Shown here piece after piece: positions 8,518 to 18,041 of a stretch of 61,462 bases of DNA. Numbering within the stretch: position 1 is the first letter of the stretch; each line of letters starts with the position of its first letter. The DNA comes from Candidatus Zixiibacteriota bacterium. Lineage in GTDB: Bacteria; Zixibacteria; MSB-5A5; GN15; PGXB01. The notes beneath the pieces are model-generated. The model was not told the DNA's origin. It did not search any database and saw nothing but the letters and a program-made list of their open reading frames with translations. A program made the translations under genes and the position numbers. The DNA is taken from positions 3,027,224-3,088,685 of the forward strand of contig LS998015.1 in NCBI GenBank assembly GCA_900498245.1, in the 5' to 3' direction.

Positions 8518-11349
8518 CTATTTACGGCCGTTCAATTCCCGGGCCAGATACTGGCCGGTGTATGACGATTTGATCTTAGCGACTTCTTCGGGAGTCCCCA
8601 GAGCGATAATCCGCCCGCCGTCGTCGCCGCCATCGGGTCCCATGTCGATAATATGATCGGCGGTCTTGATGACATCGAGGTTATGTTCGATAACCAGCAC
8701 GCTGTTCCCCCGCTCCACCAGTTCATTAAGAACGCCGAGAAGCATCCTGATATCCTCGAAATGAAGGCCGGTGGTCGGTTCATCGAGAATATAGAGAGTC
8801 GAACCGGTCGCGGTTTTGGACAGTTCCGCCGAAAGTTTGACCCGCTGGGCCTCACCGCCGGAGAGCGTGGTGGCCTGCTGTCCGAGATGAATATATCCCA
8901 ACCCGACATTTTTAAGGGTGATCAATTTGCGCTTGATACGGGGGATGTGCTCGAAAAAGACAAGGGCTTCGTCGACGGTCATATCGAGCGTATCGGCTAT
9001 CGATTTGCCCTTGAAAGTTATTTCGAGCGTTTCGCGATTGAATCGTTTCCCCTTGCAGACCTCGCAGGGGACGTAAACATCGGGCAAGAAGTGCATTTCG
9101 ATTTTAAGGATACCGTCGCCCTGGCAGGCCTCGCACCGTCCCCCTTTGACATTAAACGAAAACCTTCCGGGCTGGTAGCCGCGCATGCGGGCCTCGGGCA
9201 ACTGGGCGAAGAGGTCGCGGACGAAGGTGAAAACGCCGGTATAAGTGGCCGGGTTGGAACGAGGCGTGCGGCCGATGGGCGATTGATCGATATTGACGAC
9301 TTTATCGATATGCTCCAACCCTTCGATCGATTCATGAGTAAGGGGAACGTCGCGGGAACCGTAAAATTTGCGCGCCAAAATCCGGTACAGGGTTTCATTT
9401 ATCAATGTCGATTTGCCGGAACCGGAGACACCGGTGATGACGGTGAAGACGCCGAGCGGGATATTGGCCGTTATGCTTTTGAGATTATTTCCGGTGGCAC
9501 CTTTGAGGGTCAGGAATTTTCCGTTCGGCCGGCGGCGATTTTCGGGAACGGCGATGGTTTTCTTGTGCGACAGATATTCCCCGGTCAGGGAGTCACGGCA
9601 TTTTTTGATTTGATCGGGCACACCAATGCAGACAATTTTTCCGCCCATATTGCCGGCGCCGGGTCCGAGATCGACGACATAATCGGCGGCCTCGATGGTT
9701 TCGCGGTCATGCTCCACGACAATCACGGTGTTGCCGAGATCGCGCAAATCAACCAGGGTTTTGAGAAGTTTATGATTATCGCGCTGATGGAGGCCGATGG
9801 ACGGTTCATCGAGGATATACATCACCCCGACCAGCCGGGATCCAATTTGAGTGGCCAGGCGGATTCGCTGGGATTCGCCGCCGGAGAGAGATGAAGTGGC
9901 GCGGCCGAGGGTCAGATAATTCAAACCGACATTGTCCATGAACGAGAGCCGTTCTTTAATTTCCTTGAGAATCTGACGGGCGATCAATTCCTGACGCTTG
10001 CTCAATTTCAAATTTTCGAAGAAGCGGCGAGCATCCTTGACCGACATGGCGGTGACGGTATCGATATTCTCGCGGTTGATAATCACCGCCAGGGCCTCCG
10101 GTTTCAAGCGCGAGCCCTGACAATCGGGGCAGGGCGAGACCGACATGTACTGCTCGATCCATTGCCGAACCCCGGCGGAATTGGTCTGGCGGTAGCGCCG
10201 TTCGAGGTGCGGAATGACCCCTTCGAAAGAGCCGGTATATTCGCCCGAACCGCGGCCGTTGGAAAACTCATATTCGAAATGAATCTGTTCTTTTCCGGAA
10301 CCATACAAGACGGTTTTCTGAACTTCCGGCGCCAATTCTTTGAATGGAGTTGAAAACTTGAATTTATAATGATCGGCGACGCCGCGGAGCATATGACGAT
10401 ACCAGTGGGAGAGTTCGGCCCCCCAAGGGTGGATGGCGCCCTGATTGATCGATTTGGTTTTGTCCGGGATGACCAGATTGGGATCGATCTCCATTTTATT
10501 GCCGAGGCCAGAGCAGGTGGGGCAGGCCCCGAAGGGAGAATTGAACGAAAACATGCGGGGCGTGAGTTCTTCGTAACTGATGCCGCACTGAACACAGGCG
10601 GCCTGCTCCGAGAAGAGATGATCCTTCCCGTTAATATTGACGATCACGATGCCGCTGCCGGTTTTCAAGGCGGTTTCGACCGAATCGGCCAGTCGGCGTG
10701 AAGACGACTTCTTCACGACCAGCCGATCGATGACGACTTCGATGGTATGCTTGACGGTCTTGGCCAGTTTGATTTCGGAATCGGTTTCAATAATGTTGCC
10801 GTCGATCCGCAGGCGGACAAATCCTTCCCGGCGGGCGGTATCGATTATTTCCTTATGCTCCCCTTTGCGTCCCTGCACCAACGGCGCCATGACGGTAAGG
10901 CGTGCGCCCTCGTCGAAGGAAAGAACGGAATCGACAATCTGCTCGACTGTTTGGCGGGTAATCGGACGACCGCACTTGACACAGTGCTGAACCCCGATCC
11001 GGGCAAAAAGAAGCCGCAAGTAGTCATAAATTTCGGTGACGGTTCCGACGGTCGAACGGGGATTTTTGGCGGCCCCTTTTTGTTCGATCGATATCGCCGG
11101 CGAGAGACCCTCGATAAAATCGACATCCGGTTTTTCCATCAGGCCGAGGAATTGGCGGGCGTAAGCCGAAAGCGATTCGACATACCGCCTTTGCCCTTCG
11201 GCATAAATGGTATCGAAGGCCAGAGATGATTTGCCGGAGCCGGAGAGCCCGGTTATGACCACTAACTTGTTGCGGGGCAACTTAAGATCGATATTTTTGA
11301 GGTTGTGTTCGCGGGCCCCTTTTATATATATGAACTGGCTTTCGGTCAT
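8518..11349 (-). CDS. uvrA: excinuclease ABC subunit A
   Basis: A 943-residue nucleotide-excision-repair damage sensor, which loads UvrB onto lesions. Two ABC ATPase halves are complete: Walker [10 protein letters not shown] at 34-42 and GVSGSGKST in the second half, signature LSGGESQRI and LSGGEAQRV, each followed by a Walker B ILDEP. Zinc modules are seen as paired CxxC motifs (CVQCG..CPTCSG, and CEACQG..CEVCKG). Length matches UvrA rather than the shorter drug-resistance homologues. The gene is alone; uvrB and uvrC are not present in the window. About 215 bases with no clear signal separate it from the next gene. Confidence 0.97.
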   Translation of the reverse strand: MTESQFIYIKGAREHNLKNIDLKLPRNKLVVITGLSGSGKSSLAFDTIYAEGQRRYVESLSAYARQFLGLMEKPDVDFIEGLSPAISIEQKGAAKNPRSTVGTVTEIYDYLRLLFARIGVQHCVKCGRPITRQTVEQIVDSVLSFDEGARLTVMAPLVQGRKGEHKEIIDTARREGFVRLRIDGNIIETDSEIKLAKTVKHTIEVVIDRLVVKKSSSRRLADSVETALKTGSGIVIVNINGKDHLFSEQAACVQCGISYEELTPRMFSFNSPFGACPTCSGLGNKMEIDPNLVIPDKTKSINQGAIHPWGAELSHWYRHMLRGVADHYKFKFSTPFKELAPEVQKTVLYGSGKEQIHFEYEFSNGRGSGEYTGSFEGVIPHLERRYRQTNSAGVRQWIEQYMSVSPCPDCQGSRLKPEALAVIINRENIDTVTAMSVKDARRFFENLKLSKRQELIARQILKEIKERLSFMDNVGLNYLTLGRATSSLSGGESQRIRLATQIGSRLVGVMYILDEPSIGLHQRDNHKLLKTLVDLRDLGNTVIVVEHDRETIEAADYVVDLGPGAGNMGGKIVCIGVPDQIKKCRDSLTGEYLSHKKTIAVPENRRRPNGKFLTLKGATGNNLKSITANIPLGVFTVITGVSGSGKSTLINETLYRILARKFYGSRDVPLTHESIEGLEHIDKVVNIDQSPIGRTPRSNPATYTGVFTFVRDLFAQLPEARMRGYQPGRFSFNVKGGRCEACQGDGILKIEMHFLPDVYVPCEVCKGKRFNRETLEITFKGKSIADTLDMTVDEALVFFEHIPRIKRKLITLKNVGLGYIHLGQQATTLSGGEAQRVKLSAELSKTATGSTLYILDEPTTGLHFEDIRMLLGVLNELVERGNSVLVIEHNLDVIKTADHIIDMGPDGGDDGGRIIALGTPEEVAKIKSSYTGQYLARELNGRK

Positions 11350-11564
11350 ATTTCTCCAAAAAATTCGTAACCTATAATATACTCAATTTCCCCCTCCCGG
11401 GGGAGCGATTTTTCGGAAATTAATTATATATCAATCTCTGGCAACATCACATCTTTCACAAAGTTTCCGCAAAGCCATCACCGATAGGAACCGCAACGCC
11501 GCCACAAACTCCTATCCGGCCGTAATCCAATTGTTTTAAGAATCAAAATATCTTAATTTTTAAC

Positions 11565-12401
11565 ATGGCTCCCAATAAACGGTTGACTCTTTTTAACGAG
11601 GATTGCTTCGCAGGAATGAGGCAAAATCTGGCGAGACAATCGATCAATCTGGTGGTGACATCACCGCCCTATAATATCGGCGTGAAATATGGCCATTATG
11701 ACGACCGGGTTCCCCGGAAAGAATATCTGGACTGGCTCTGGGAATGGGGAAAAGAAATCAAAAGGGTGCTAAAAGATGACGGCTCCCTTTTCCTTAATAT
11801 CGGTTCCAAGCCGACCTCGCCGGAAGTTCCCTTTCAAGTGGTGGAAGTGCTTTCCCGGGAATTCAAATTGCAGAATGTCATTCACTGGATAAAATCGATA
11901 TATATCGAAGCGGACAGTTACGGACAGAAACTCGATATCAATGTCGGCCACTATAAACCGATCAACAGCGACCGGTTCCTTAACGATACTCATGAATATA
12001 TTTTTCATTTGACCAAGAGCGGCCGGGTGCCGATCGATCGCCTGGCGCTGGGGGTTCCTTATAAGGATCAGACCAATGTCGCCCGATGGAAAGCGGGCGG
12101 GAAAAAACTGCGGTGCCGGGGAAATTGCTGGTTTATTCCGTACGATACGATCCAGAATAGAGTTGCGGATCGACCCCATCCGGCCTCGTTCCCACCGCAA
12201 CTGGCGGAAAACTGTATCCGCCTGCATGGCCTGAAGAAGAATCTGACGGTGCTTGATCCATTCATGGGGATCGGCAACACCGGCCTGGCCTGCCGGAGTC
12301 TAGGAGTGCGCTTTATCGGATACGAATTGGACCCGGATTATTATCAGACGGCCCGCGCCCGGCTGGAGATCTCGCCGCCGGTCAGAAGAAGGGGCAAATG
12401 A
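11565..12401 (+). CDS. orphan beta-class DNA methyltransferase, probably N4-cytosine
   Basis: A 278-residue protein with the beta-class order of motifs: catalytic motif IV TSPPYN at 32-37 first, the SAM-binding DPFMGIGNTG at 231-240 last, and the HPASFP motif between them. SPPY rather than DPPY favours N4-methylcytosine over N6-methyladenine, although the distinction is not absolute. The target domain is the central segment (about 85-200). No restriction endonuclease or specificity subunit is adjacent, so it appears to be a solitary methyltransferase with a regulatory or protective role. No Shine-Dalgarno is seen before the ATG. The next gene starts 48 bases downstream on the same strand. Confidence 0.85.
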   Translation: MAPNKRLTLFNEDCFAGMRQNLARQSINLVVTSPPYNIGVKYGHYDDRVPRKEYLDWLWEWGKEIKRVLKDDGSLFLNIGSKPTSPEVPFQVVEVLSREFKLQNVIHWIKSIYIEADSYGQKLDINVGHYKPINSDRFLNDTHEYIFHLTKSGRVPIDRLALGVPYKDQTNVARWKAGGKKLRCRGNCWFIPYDTIQNRVADRPHPASFPPQLAENCIRLHGLKKNLTVLDPFMGIGNTGLACRSLGVRFIGYELDPDYYQTARARLEISPPVRRRGK

Positions 12402-12449
12402 AAAAGTTTTGATAATGAAATGGCAATTCATATATTGAAACTCTAAAAT

Positions 12450-13442
12450 ATGAAATCGTTAAAAGGGAAAAAGGTTCTGGTGACCGGAGGCGGGGGATTT
12501 ATCGGCTCGCATCTGGTCGAATATCTGGCCCGTCATGATGCGGCGCTGACGGTTCTCCTGCGGTACACCTCCACCGGCAAAATCGGGTGGCTGGAGTATT
12601 TTCCGGATGGGATCAAAGCGAAAATAAATTTCGTTTTCGGTGATGTCCGCGACCCTGATGTCTGCCATCGAGCGGTTGACGGCAACGACTATATTTTCCA
12701 TCTGGCGGCCCAGATCGCGATACCGTATTCGTACATCGCGCCGCGTGACTTTTTAGCGGTGAATGCCATGGGGACCGCCAACATGCTGGCATCGGCGCGG
12801 GATGGTGGCGTGAAAAAATTCCTTCAGGTTTCAACCTCGGAAGTTTACGGCACGGCGCAATATGTTCCTATCGATGAAAAACACCCGCAGACCGCCCAGT
12901 CCCCTTATGCGGCCTCCAAAATTGCTTCGGACCGGATGGCGGAATCATTTCATCTGACCTATGACCTGCCGGTGGTGATTGTCAGGCCGTTCAATACGTA
13001 CGGTCCCCGGCAATCGGCGCGGGCGGTCATTCCGACCATTATCCTTCAGGCCCTGCGGGGAACAACGATCCGGCTCGGCAACAAGGATACCCGCCGCGAT
13101 ATGAATTATGTTGAAGATATCGTTGAAGGAATGGCTTCGGCCTGTTTCGATACCAAGACGATCGGGCGAACCATCAATCTGGCCACCGGTCGGGATCATG
13201 GTATCGATGAGATTACGGCGAAAGTAGGAGATATACTGGGGAGGAGATTAATGATTAAAACCGATCGAAGACGGGTGCGTCCGAAGAAATCCGAGGTTTG
13301 GCGTCTTCAGGGCGACGCTTCGCTGGCGCGCAAACTATTCGGCTACCGTCCCGGGCATAATCTTAAAATGGGACTGGAAAAGACGGTGGCTTTTTTCCAG
13401 AAGAATATCGGGATGTACAAAAAAGAGGATTACCAGTTGTGA
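12450..13442 (+). CDS. NAD-dependent nucleotide-sugar 4,6-dehydratase, LegB-like
   Basis: A 330-residue extended SDR enzyme. The Rossmann motif TGGGGFIGS is at 12-20 and the catalytic Tyr153-x3-Lys157 in SPYAASK. The body (FHLAAQIAIPYSY, STSEVYGTAQYVPI, RPFNTYGPRQSARAVIPT) closely follows the LegB group, which converts a GDP-linked N-acetyl-hexosamine to its 4-keto-6-deoxy form in legionaminic acid synthesis. The stop overlaps the GTG start of the downstream nucleotidyltransferase by four bases, a sensible pairing of sugar activation and dehydration. The other leg genes are absent here, so the final product is unknown. Assignment to the family is firm; the substrate is inferred. Confidence 0.82.
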   Translation: MKSLKGKKVLVTGGGGFIGSHLVEYLARHDAALTVLLRYTSTGKIGWLEYFPDGIKAKINFVFGDVRDPDVCHRAVDGNDYIFHLAAQIAIPYSYIAPRDFLAVNAMGTANMLASARDGGVKKFLQVSTSEVYGTAQYVPIDEKHPQTAQSPYAASKIASDRMAESFHLTYDLPVVIVRPFNTYGPRQSARAVIPTIILQALRGTTIRLGNKDTRRDMNYVEDIVEGMASACFDTKTIGRTINLATGRDHGIDEITAKVGDILGRRLMIKTDRRRVRPKKSEVWRLQGDASLARKLFGYRPGHNLKMGLEKTVAFFQKNIGMYKKEDYQL

Positions 13443-14158
13443 GCCGCTCACGGAAGATTACGCAGGCGGTGATTCTGGCCGGAGGGGAAGGGCGAAGATT
13501 ATTGCCGTACACCAAGGTCCTCCCCAAACCGCTCTGGCCGGTGGGGGGACTTCCGATAGTGGAAGTTTTGCTCCGTCAGTTGTCGGCGGCCGGGATTAAA
13601 GAAGTGATCCTGGCGGTAGGGTATCAGGCGGAAATGATAAGAATGATAATCGGCGACGGCCGCCAGTTCGGGTTGAAAGTAAGATACGCCTATGAAGAAA
13701 AACCGCTGGGAACGGCCGGTCCGCTCAAAAAAATCAGAGGGCTCGACTCCGATTTTCTGGTATTGAACGGCGATTTGCTGACCGATCTGCCGTTTAAGAA
13801 ATTCATCGAATCTCATTTCAAATTGGGACGGATGGCGACAGTGGCGGTTTTCAAACGGACGGTAAAGGTCGATTTCGGCGTGGTGGTGGAGAAAAATAGA
13901 AAGATTATCGATTATCGAGAAAAGCCGGTTTTGGGATATTCGGTATCGATGGGGATATATGCTTTTCGGCGCGAGGTATTGAAATATATTCCGGATCGGC
14001 GCTTTGATTTTCCGGATATTGTTCATAAATTGATAAAAGTCGATGAAAATCCGGCGGTTTTCGATTTTGGCGGCCGGTGGCTTGATATCGGACGGCCCGA
14101 CGACTGGGAGAGGGCCGATCGGCTCTTTGAAAAAAAGCCCCAACTTTTTTTGCCATAA
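13439..14158 (+). CDS. sugar-1-phosphate nucleotidyltransferase
   Basis: A 239-residue NTP-transferase fold enzyme with the pyrophosphorylase signature LAGGEGRRL, then LPKPLWPVGG near the N-terminus and the metal aspartate in VLNGDLLTD. It joins a sugar 1-phosphate to an NTP. The GTG start overlaps the previous gene's TGA (GTGA), so the two are co-translated. By analogy with the guanylyltransferase that precedes LegB in legionaminic acid synthesis, it may make a GDP-hexosamine, but mannose-, glucose- or heptose-1-phosphate cannot be excluded. It lacks the extra C-terminal beta-helix of GlmU-type enzymes. Confidence 0.82.
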   Translation: MSRSRKITQAVILAGGEGRRLLPYTKVLPKPLWPVGGLPIVEVLLRQLSAAGIKEVILAVGYQAEMIRMIIGDGRQFGLKVRYAYEEKPLGTAGPLKKIRGLDSDFLVLNGDLLTDLPFKKFIESHFKLGRMATVAVFKRTVKVDFGVVVEKNRKIIDYREKPVLGYSVSMGIYAFRREVLKYIPDRRFDFPDIVHKLIKVDENPAVFDFGGRWLDIGRPDDWERADRLFEKKPQLFLP

Positions 14159-14221
14159 CCGACGTATAATTCAGCAATCAAGCCGATATTAATTTAAAAG
14201 AGTAACAACCGGGGAATATCT

Positions 14222-15190
14222 ATGAAATATCTCATAACGGGCGGGGGCGGGTTTATCGGGAGCAATATCGCCCATGAATTACTTCGCCGGGGCGATAATG
14301 TGCGAGTTCTCGATAACTTCTCCACCGGCCGCAAAATAAATATTACCGATATAAACGACAAAATCGAATTGATGGAAGGGGACATCCGCGACTTCTGGAC
14401 GGTCCGGGAGGCGGTTGACGGGGTCGATTATATTCTTCACCAGGCGGCTCTGCCGTCGGTGCCCCGTTCGGTTAAAAATCCGCTGACTTCCAACAGTGTC
14501 AATATCGACGGCACGCTCAATATCCTCGAAGCGGCCAAGCAGGCCAAAGTGAAACGGGTGGTGATGGCGTCATCGTCGTCGGTTTACGGCGACACGCCGC
14601 AACTTCCCAAGCATGAGAGCATGTTCACCGATCCGCTGTCGCCGTACGCGGTGACCAAACTGGCCGACGAGAAGTACTGCAAGGTCTTTTATGAATTGTA
14701 CGGTCTGGAGACGGTGGCCCTGCGGTATTTTAATATTTTCGGGCCTCGTCAGGATCCCGGCTCGGAATATGCGGCGGTCATCCCCAAATTTATCAATGCT
14801 TTTCTGGCGGGAAAGAAGCCGGTCGTTTATGGCGACGGCGAGCAGTCGCGCGATTTCACTTTTATCGCTAACGCCGTCGAGGCCAACATCCTGGCGACCA
14901 CGGCGCCGAAAGCGGCGGGGAAATTCTATAATATCGCCGCCGGGGGGCAGTATACCCTGAACCAACTGATAAAATCGCTTCAGGAAATCATGGGGGTCGA
15001 TATCGAACCGTCGTATCAAGCGCCGCGGCGCGGTGATATTCTTCATTCCTTCGCCGATATCAAACGGGCGGAGGAGGATTTAGGGTATAGGGTCAAAGTC
15101 GATTTCGAATCCGGCCTGAAAAAAACGGTCGAGTGGTTCGCGGAGAAATTCCAATCCCGGACACCGGTTGGGGGAATTAAGATACAATAG
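14222..15190 (+). CDS. UDP-sugar 4-epimerase (WbpP/TviC-like SDR)
   Basis: A 322-residue extended SDR. TGGGGFIGS is at residues 6-14, catalytic Ser around 119-121 and Tyr143-x3-Lys147 in SPYAVTK. The segment LHQAALPSVPRSV, with Ser-rich MASSSSVYG, is characteristic of UDP-N-acetylglucosamine 4-epimerases of the WbpP/TviC group rather than dTDP-glucose dehydratases. It would supply UDP-GalNAc or UDP-GalNAcA for a surface polysaccharide. The ribosome site is GGGGA. It follows the LegB-like/nucleotidyltransferase pair by 63 bases on the same strand and ends at a terminator, so these three genes form a small nucleotide-sugar unit. No glycosyltransferase is next to it. Confidence 0.82.
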   Translation: MKYLITGGGGFIGSNIAHELLRRGDNVRVLDNFSTGRKINITDINDKIELMEGDIRDFWTVREAVDGVDYILHQAALPSVPRSVKNPLTSNSVNIDGTLNILEAAKQAKVKRVVMASSSSVYGDTPQLPKHESMFTDPLSPYAVTKLADEKYCKVFYELYGLETVALRYFNIFGPRQDPGSEYAAVIPKFINAFLAGKKPVVYGDGEQSRDFTFIANAVEANILATTAPKAAGKFYNIAAGGQYTLNQLIKSLQEIMGVDIEPSYQAPRRGDILHSFADIKRAEEDLGYRVKVDFESGLKKTVEWFAEKFQSRTPVGGIKIQ

Positions 15191-15210
15191 ATGACATTCC
15201 CGAAATAATG

Positions 15211-15241
15211 AAAGGCGGACCGAGAAACAGGCCGCCTTTTT
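15211..15241 (+). terminator. terminator after the nucleotide-sugar genes
   Basis: Stem AAAGGCGG / CCGCCTTT with a 13-base loop followed by TTT, 20 bases after the epimerase stop and between it and the converging minus-strand operon. Confidence 0.7.
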
Positions 15242-15259
15242 CATTTATATTCGATTCGG

Positions 15260-15565
15260 TCAGTCCTTGAACAAATCGTCAAATCTTTTCTTTTTATCCT
15301 CTTTCGAATCGAGCGGGGTCATTTTCTTGTCATGAGAATGAACGGCCAGCCGGGCCTGGAAAAAGTCGCAGAAATTGGCCTTATCTTTCATAGGAATGGG
15401 GGCATCAATCGACTCGCGGCACTGCCAATGGGACATCGGGTCGAAATGGCGGCATCCCCGGCAACACCGCAAATCGGACTGACACTGCGGACAGGCGTCG
15501 GAGCGCATCACTTTCCCTTCAATACCGGTCGCCATACCGCAGTTCCAGCAAATAAGTCCGGCCAT
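15260..15565 (-). CDS. small cysteine-rich zinc-ribbon protein
   Basis: A 101-residue protein. The start at 15565 is preferred because GGAAAGGATGG precedes it; a longer frame to 15640 has no such signal. Cysteine pairs CWNCG, CPQC, CCRGC, then HFDPMSHWQC and NFCDFF suggest one or two zinc-binding knuckles. The order CWNCG..CPxC..CxxCxxFDPxxHxxC..ANFCDxF recalls a widespread uncharacterised bacterial family, which I know only by pattern. The C-terminus is charged. It is the last gene of the minus-strand run that includes the asparagine-synthase-like enzyme, 75 bases downstream of it. The function is unknown. Confidence 0.65.
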   Translation of the reverse strand: MAGLICWNCGMATGIEGKVMRSDACPQCQSDLRCCRGCRHFDPMSHWQCRESIDAPIPMKDKANFCDFFQARLAVHSHDKKMTPLDSKEDKKKRFDDLFKD

Positions 15566-15640
15566 AAAACCATCCTTTCCCCAAATCAGAATGCTATTTT
15601 CAAATATAATAAACGAATATTTACGGGGCAACCGGAACAA

Positions 15641-17470
15641 TTAATAGGAAATCTTCTCCGGGAAACGCCTTTCCAATTCGGCCAGGTAGTGGCAGACGGT
15701 AAGGATTTGATACAATTCCGGTTCCGGCGGCTTCGAGGCCAGATATTTATTCAAAACCGCGGAATCAAACAGACCGGCGACGGTGCGGCTGTGCCGAAAG
15801 GTCAATGATATTTCGGCTATTAAATTTTCATAGTCTTTGTTCACAGAGCGGAATCGGCCGAGCGAACGACGTGTCTTCTTCTGACCGCGATAGACAAGGC
15901 GATTGGTGCGAAGCATATCTCTTAATCCCTGCTTGGCCAGATACTTATTCCTGCTGACGGTTTTATTCAGGCGGACGCTCTGCCCGTAAAGCGAAATTTC
16001 CAGAAGACGGGGATCAAGAGCCATAAGAAAATCGATGAAGAAGGAATAATCAATCATTGAGGGATGGAGTTGGGTCATCTCGAATTCGAAAAGAGACTTC
16101 CCCCTGAGAGGCGGGATGGTCCAGGCAAAGAAACGATGGCGGTTTTCCCCGGCATTGACGAGTCCGTTGTAATATTCGAAATAGAGATGTTTGACTTTGT
16201 CTGAAATTTTCTTCTCCGGATAAAGAGCGATTTCCTCATGAATATCGCGGGTCAAGGCACCGCGATCCAGGCCGAGAAGGGTAGCCGACGAGGCCAGAGG
16301 AATAAAATTAGTGTAGGCGTCGTTATCGATCATTTCCGCCAAATTTTCACAGCCGGACATGGGACGGTACGGGTGACGGATAAATTCACCGCCGAAACCC
16401 ATGAAACGAACCGCAAGCCCCTTCAGATTTTTTTCCCGCTCGATATCGTCCCAATAGCAGGCAGAGGCGGTCTGACAGTTGACGAATCCATCGGTCAGAT
16501 AGGTAATTTCTTTCATGGCTCCAAAATTATCGAAAGGATGCGCGGCTCTGAAAATTCTCAACTCTTTTCCGTAAATCTCGGCCAGTCGTTTTGCGATTTT
16601 GGATTCATCGCCGGTGAACAATATATCAGTGGCGGGGATAAAATCAGTGCCGGTGGTGGCCATTCCGGCCAGAACGGCGCGGGTATCGAAACCACCGCTC
16701 AGGTCGGTAACTATGGTGAGGCCTTTTTCGTCGCAGCGCCGGACCCGGCTTTGAAGCGATTCACGAAAGAGAGTGACACACTCCGCCACCGCCGCCTTTC
16801 TTGCGATGATTTCAGCCGTAGTGGTGAAATCGATCGGGTGAATTTTCTGGAACTCACAAGTAATGCCCTTACTTTCAATCTTCCCCTGAAGCAAAGTGGC
16901 CGGGGAAAGTCGTTTGATCCCTTTAAATATGGTTTTCTCGCCCAGATTGTACTCGAAGGACAGGAATTCGGCCAGGGCAATCGGGTTGAAAGAAATCGTG
17001 TCCGCCCACGACAGGAGAAATTTCATATCGCGCGACAGGGTCAGCCGGGCCGGGGTGAGACTGTAAAAGGTCGGGAGTCGCCCCCAGCGGTCGTTGAATA
17101 TCGCAAATTCGCCTCCGGCTTTGAAATAGATCAATGCCAGGTAGTCGCCATCGCAATCATCCATGAAGCCGGCTATGGCGGAAGGGAATTTCTCTTTGAC
17201 CGGAAAAGCGTCGACCAAGCGATGCAGCGCGGAATCTATTTCCCAGTCTGATTTATTATAAATAAATCCCTCGAGGAGCACCAGAACGTTATTGTCTTCG
17301 AAGGATTGCGACGGGTACCCTTTATATCCGAGAAATCCGATGGATATTTTTTCCGAGGAATGATAGTGGTCGAGAACGAATTTTTCCCGGAATTTCAGGT
17401 CCTGATATGATCGGGAAAGTCGGGAAGGGTCGAGGGGGTTTATATCGGCGACCAGATTTAGGCCCGGCAT
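15641..17470 (-). CDS. asparagine-synthase-like amidotransferase without glutaminase cysteine
   Basis: A 609-residue protein with two domains: an N-terminal class II GATase-like fold (residues 1 to about 200, with NDRWGRLPTFYS resembling the second half) and a C-terminal adenylating asparagine-synthase domain. The synthase PP-loop is SGGFDT at 258-263, where the canonical form is SGGLDS. The catalytic Cys2 of true glutamine amidotransferases is replaced by Pro (the protein begins MPGLN), so it cannot hydrolyse glutamine. Similar losses occur in beta-lactam synthetases and lasso-peptide cyclases. AGGAG precedes the start. It lies 7 bases after a 4Fe-4S gene. An amide- or lactam-forming role is inferred; the substrate is unknown. 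Confidence 0.72.
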   Translation of the reverse strand: MPGLNLVADINPLDPSRLSRSYQDLKFREKFVLDHYHSSEKISIGFLGYKGYPSQSFEDNNVLVLLEGFIYNKSDWEIDSALHRLVDAFPVKEKFPSAIAGFMDDCDGDYLALIYFKAGGEFAIFNDRWGRLPTFYSLTPARLTLSRDMKFLLSWADTISFNPIALAEFLSFEYNLGEKTIFKGIKRLSPATLLQGKIESKGITCEFQKIHPIDFTTTAEIIARKAAVAECVTLFRESLQSRVRRCDEKGLTIVTDLSGGFDTRAVLAGMATTGTDFIPATDILFTGDESKIAKRLAEIYGKELRIFRAAHPFDNFGAMKEITYLTDGFVNCQTASACYWDDIEREKNLKGLAVRFMGFGGEFIRHPYRPMSGCENLAEMIDNDAYTNFIPLASSATLLGLDRGALTRDIHEEIALYPEKKISDKVKHLYFEYYNGLVNAGENRHRFFAWTIPPLRGKSLFEFEMTQLHPSMIDYSFFIDFLMALDPRLLEISLYGQSVRLNKTVSRNKYLAKQGLRDMLRTNRLVYRGQKKTRRSLGRFRSVNKDYENLIAEISLTFRHSRTVAGLFDSAVLNKYLASKPPEPELYQILTVCHYLAELERRFPEKISY

Positions 17471-17477
17471 GACACTC

Positions 17478-18026
17478 CTATAGCCGGCGGATCATCGTGA
17501 TGCAGTTTTCGGGGCAGATATCGACGCAGAGCCCGCACCCGTAACATTTTTCCCGGTCGAGAAGAAGTTTTCCCCCGGCCATTTTGCGGGCGCCGAAATA
17601 GCAGACCTCGGTGCAAACCGCACAATGGGTACAGTCCTCCATGACGGTTTCCTCGATGAGGGGCCCTTTGTCGCATTCTTCGACCGGATTCAGAAAATAA
17701 CCGCAGCAATCGTCGCAGCAAAAACAAATGCCGTCGACCCGCGCCGGATCATTCATGTCGCGAAAGGGGCGGGTCACCAGATGCTTTTCCCCGGCTTCGT
17801 CGAAAATCCGTTCCACATCGACATAAGAGATTTCGTGAAATCCGAAGCCGGTCGGCTCGATATCATCGCGGAACATCAGACAGAGATCGATTCGGGAGCG
17901 GTGGCAGTAGCCGCGGCTCTCGCGGCAACCGCAGTTACTGACCCAGAAGCGGGCATGGCTGTTAATCAATTTCCGGGCCTCGTCATGGGTACAAACATAA
18001 TGCATGCAGAAATCACTCGTGCTCAT
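17478..18026 (-). CDS. 4Fe-4S dicluster protein with cysteine-rich N-terminus
   Basis: A 182-residue protein with 20 cysteines. The C-terminal part is a bacterial two-[4Fe-4S] ferredoxin: Cys132/135/138/142 and Cys161/164/167/171 in CxxCxxCx3C spacing. The first 120 residues carry another set (NCGCRESRGYC, CFCCDDCCGY) that could bind a further cluster or metal. The layout resembles ferredoxin-containing accessory proteins, and a redox role in the cytoplasm is likely. It is in a tight minus-strand run: 15 bases after the GyrI-like gene and 7 before the asparagine-synthase-like gene. Partner and substrate are not visible. Confidence 0.75.
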   Translation of the reverse strand: MSTSDFCMHYVCTHDEARKLINSHARFWVSNCGCRESRGYCHRSRIDLCLMFRDDIEPTGFGFHEISYVDVERIFDEAGEKHLVTRPFRDMNDPARVDGICFCCDDCCGYFLNPVEECDKGPLIEETVMEDCTHCAVCTEVCYFGARKMAGGKLLLDREKCYGCGLCVDICPENCITMIRRL

Positions 18027-18041
18027 CAGTTTTTCCCGCTT

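Noticed and set aside
8653-9894. 413-residue frame opposite uvrA
   Set aside because: Fully antisense to uvrA with no start signal and no recognised domain.
12450-15190. Complete legionaminic acid cluster
   Set aside because: Only the dehydratase and a nucleotidyltransferase fit; the aminotransferase, acetyltransferase, hydrolase, synthase and CMP-transferase are missing.
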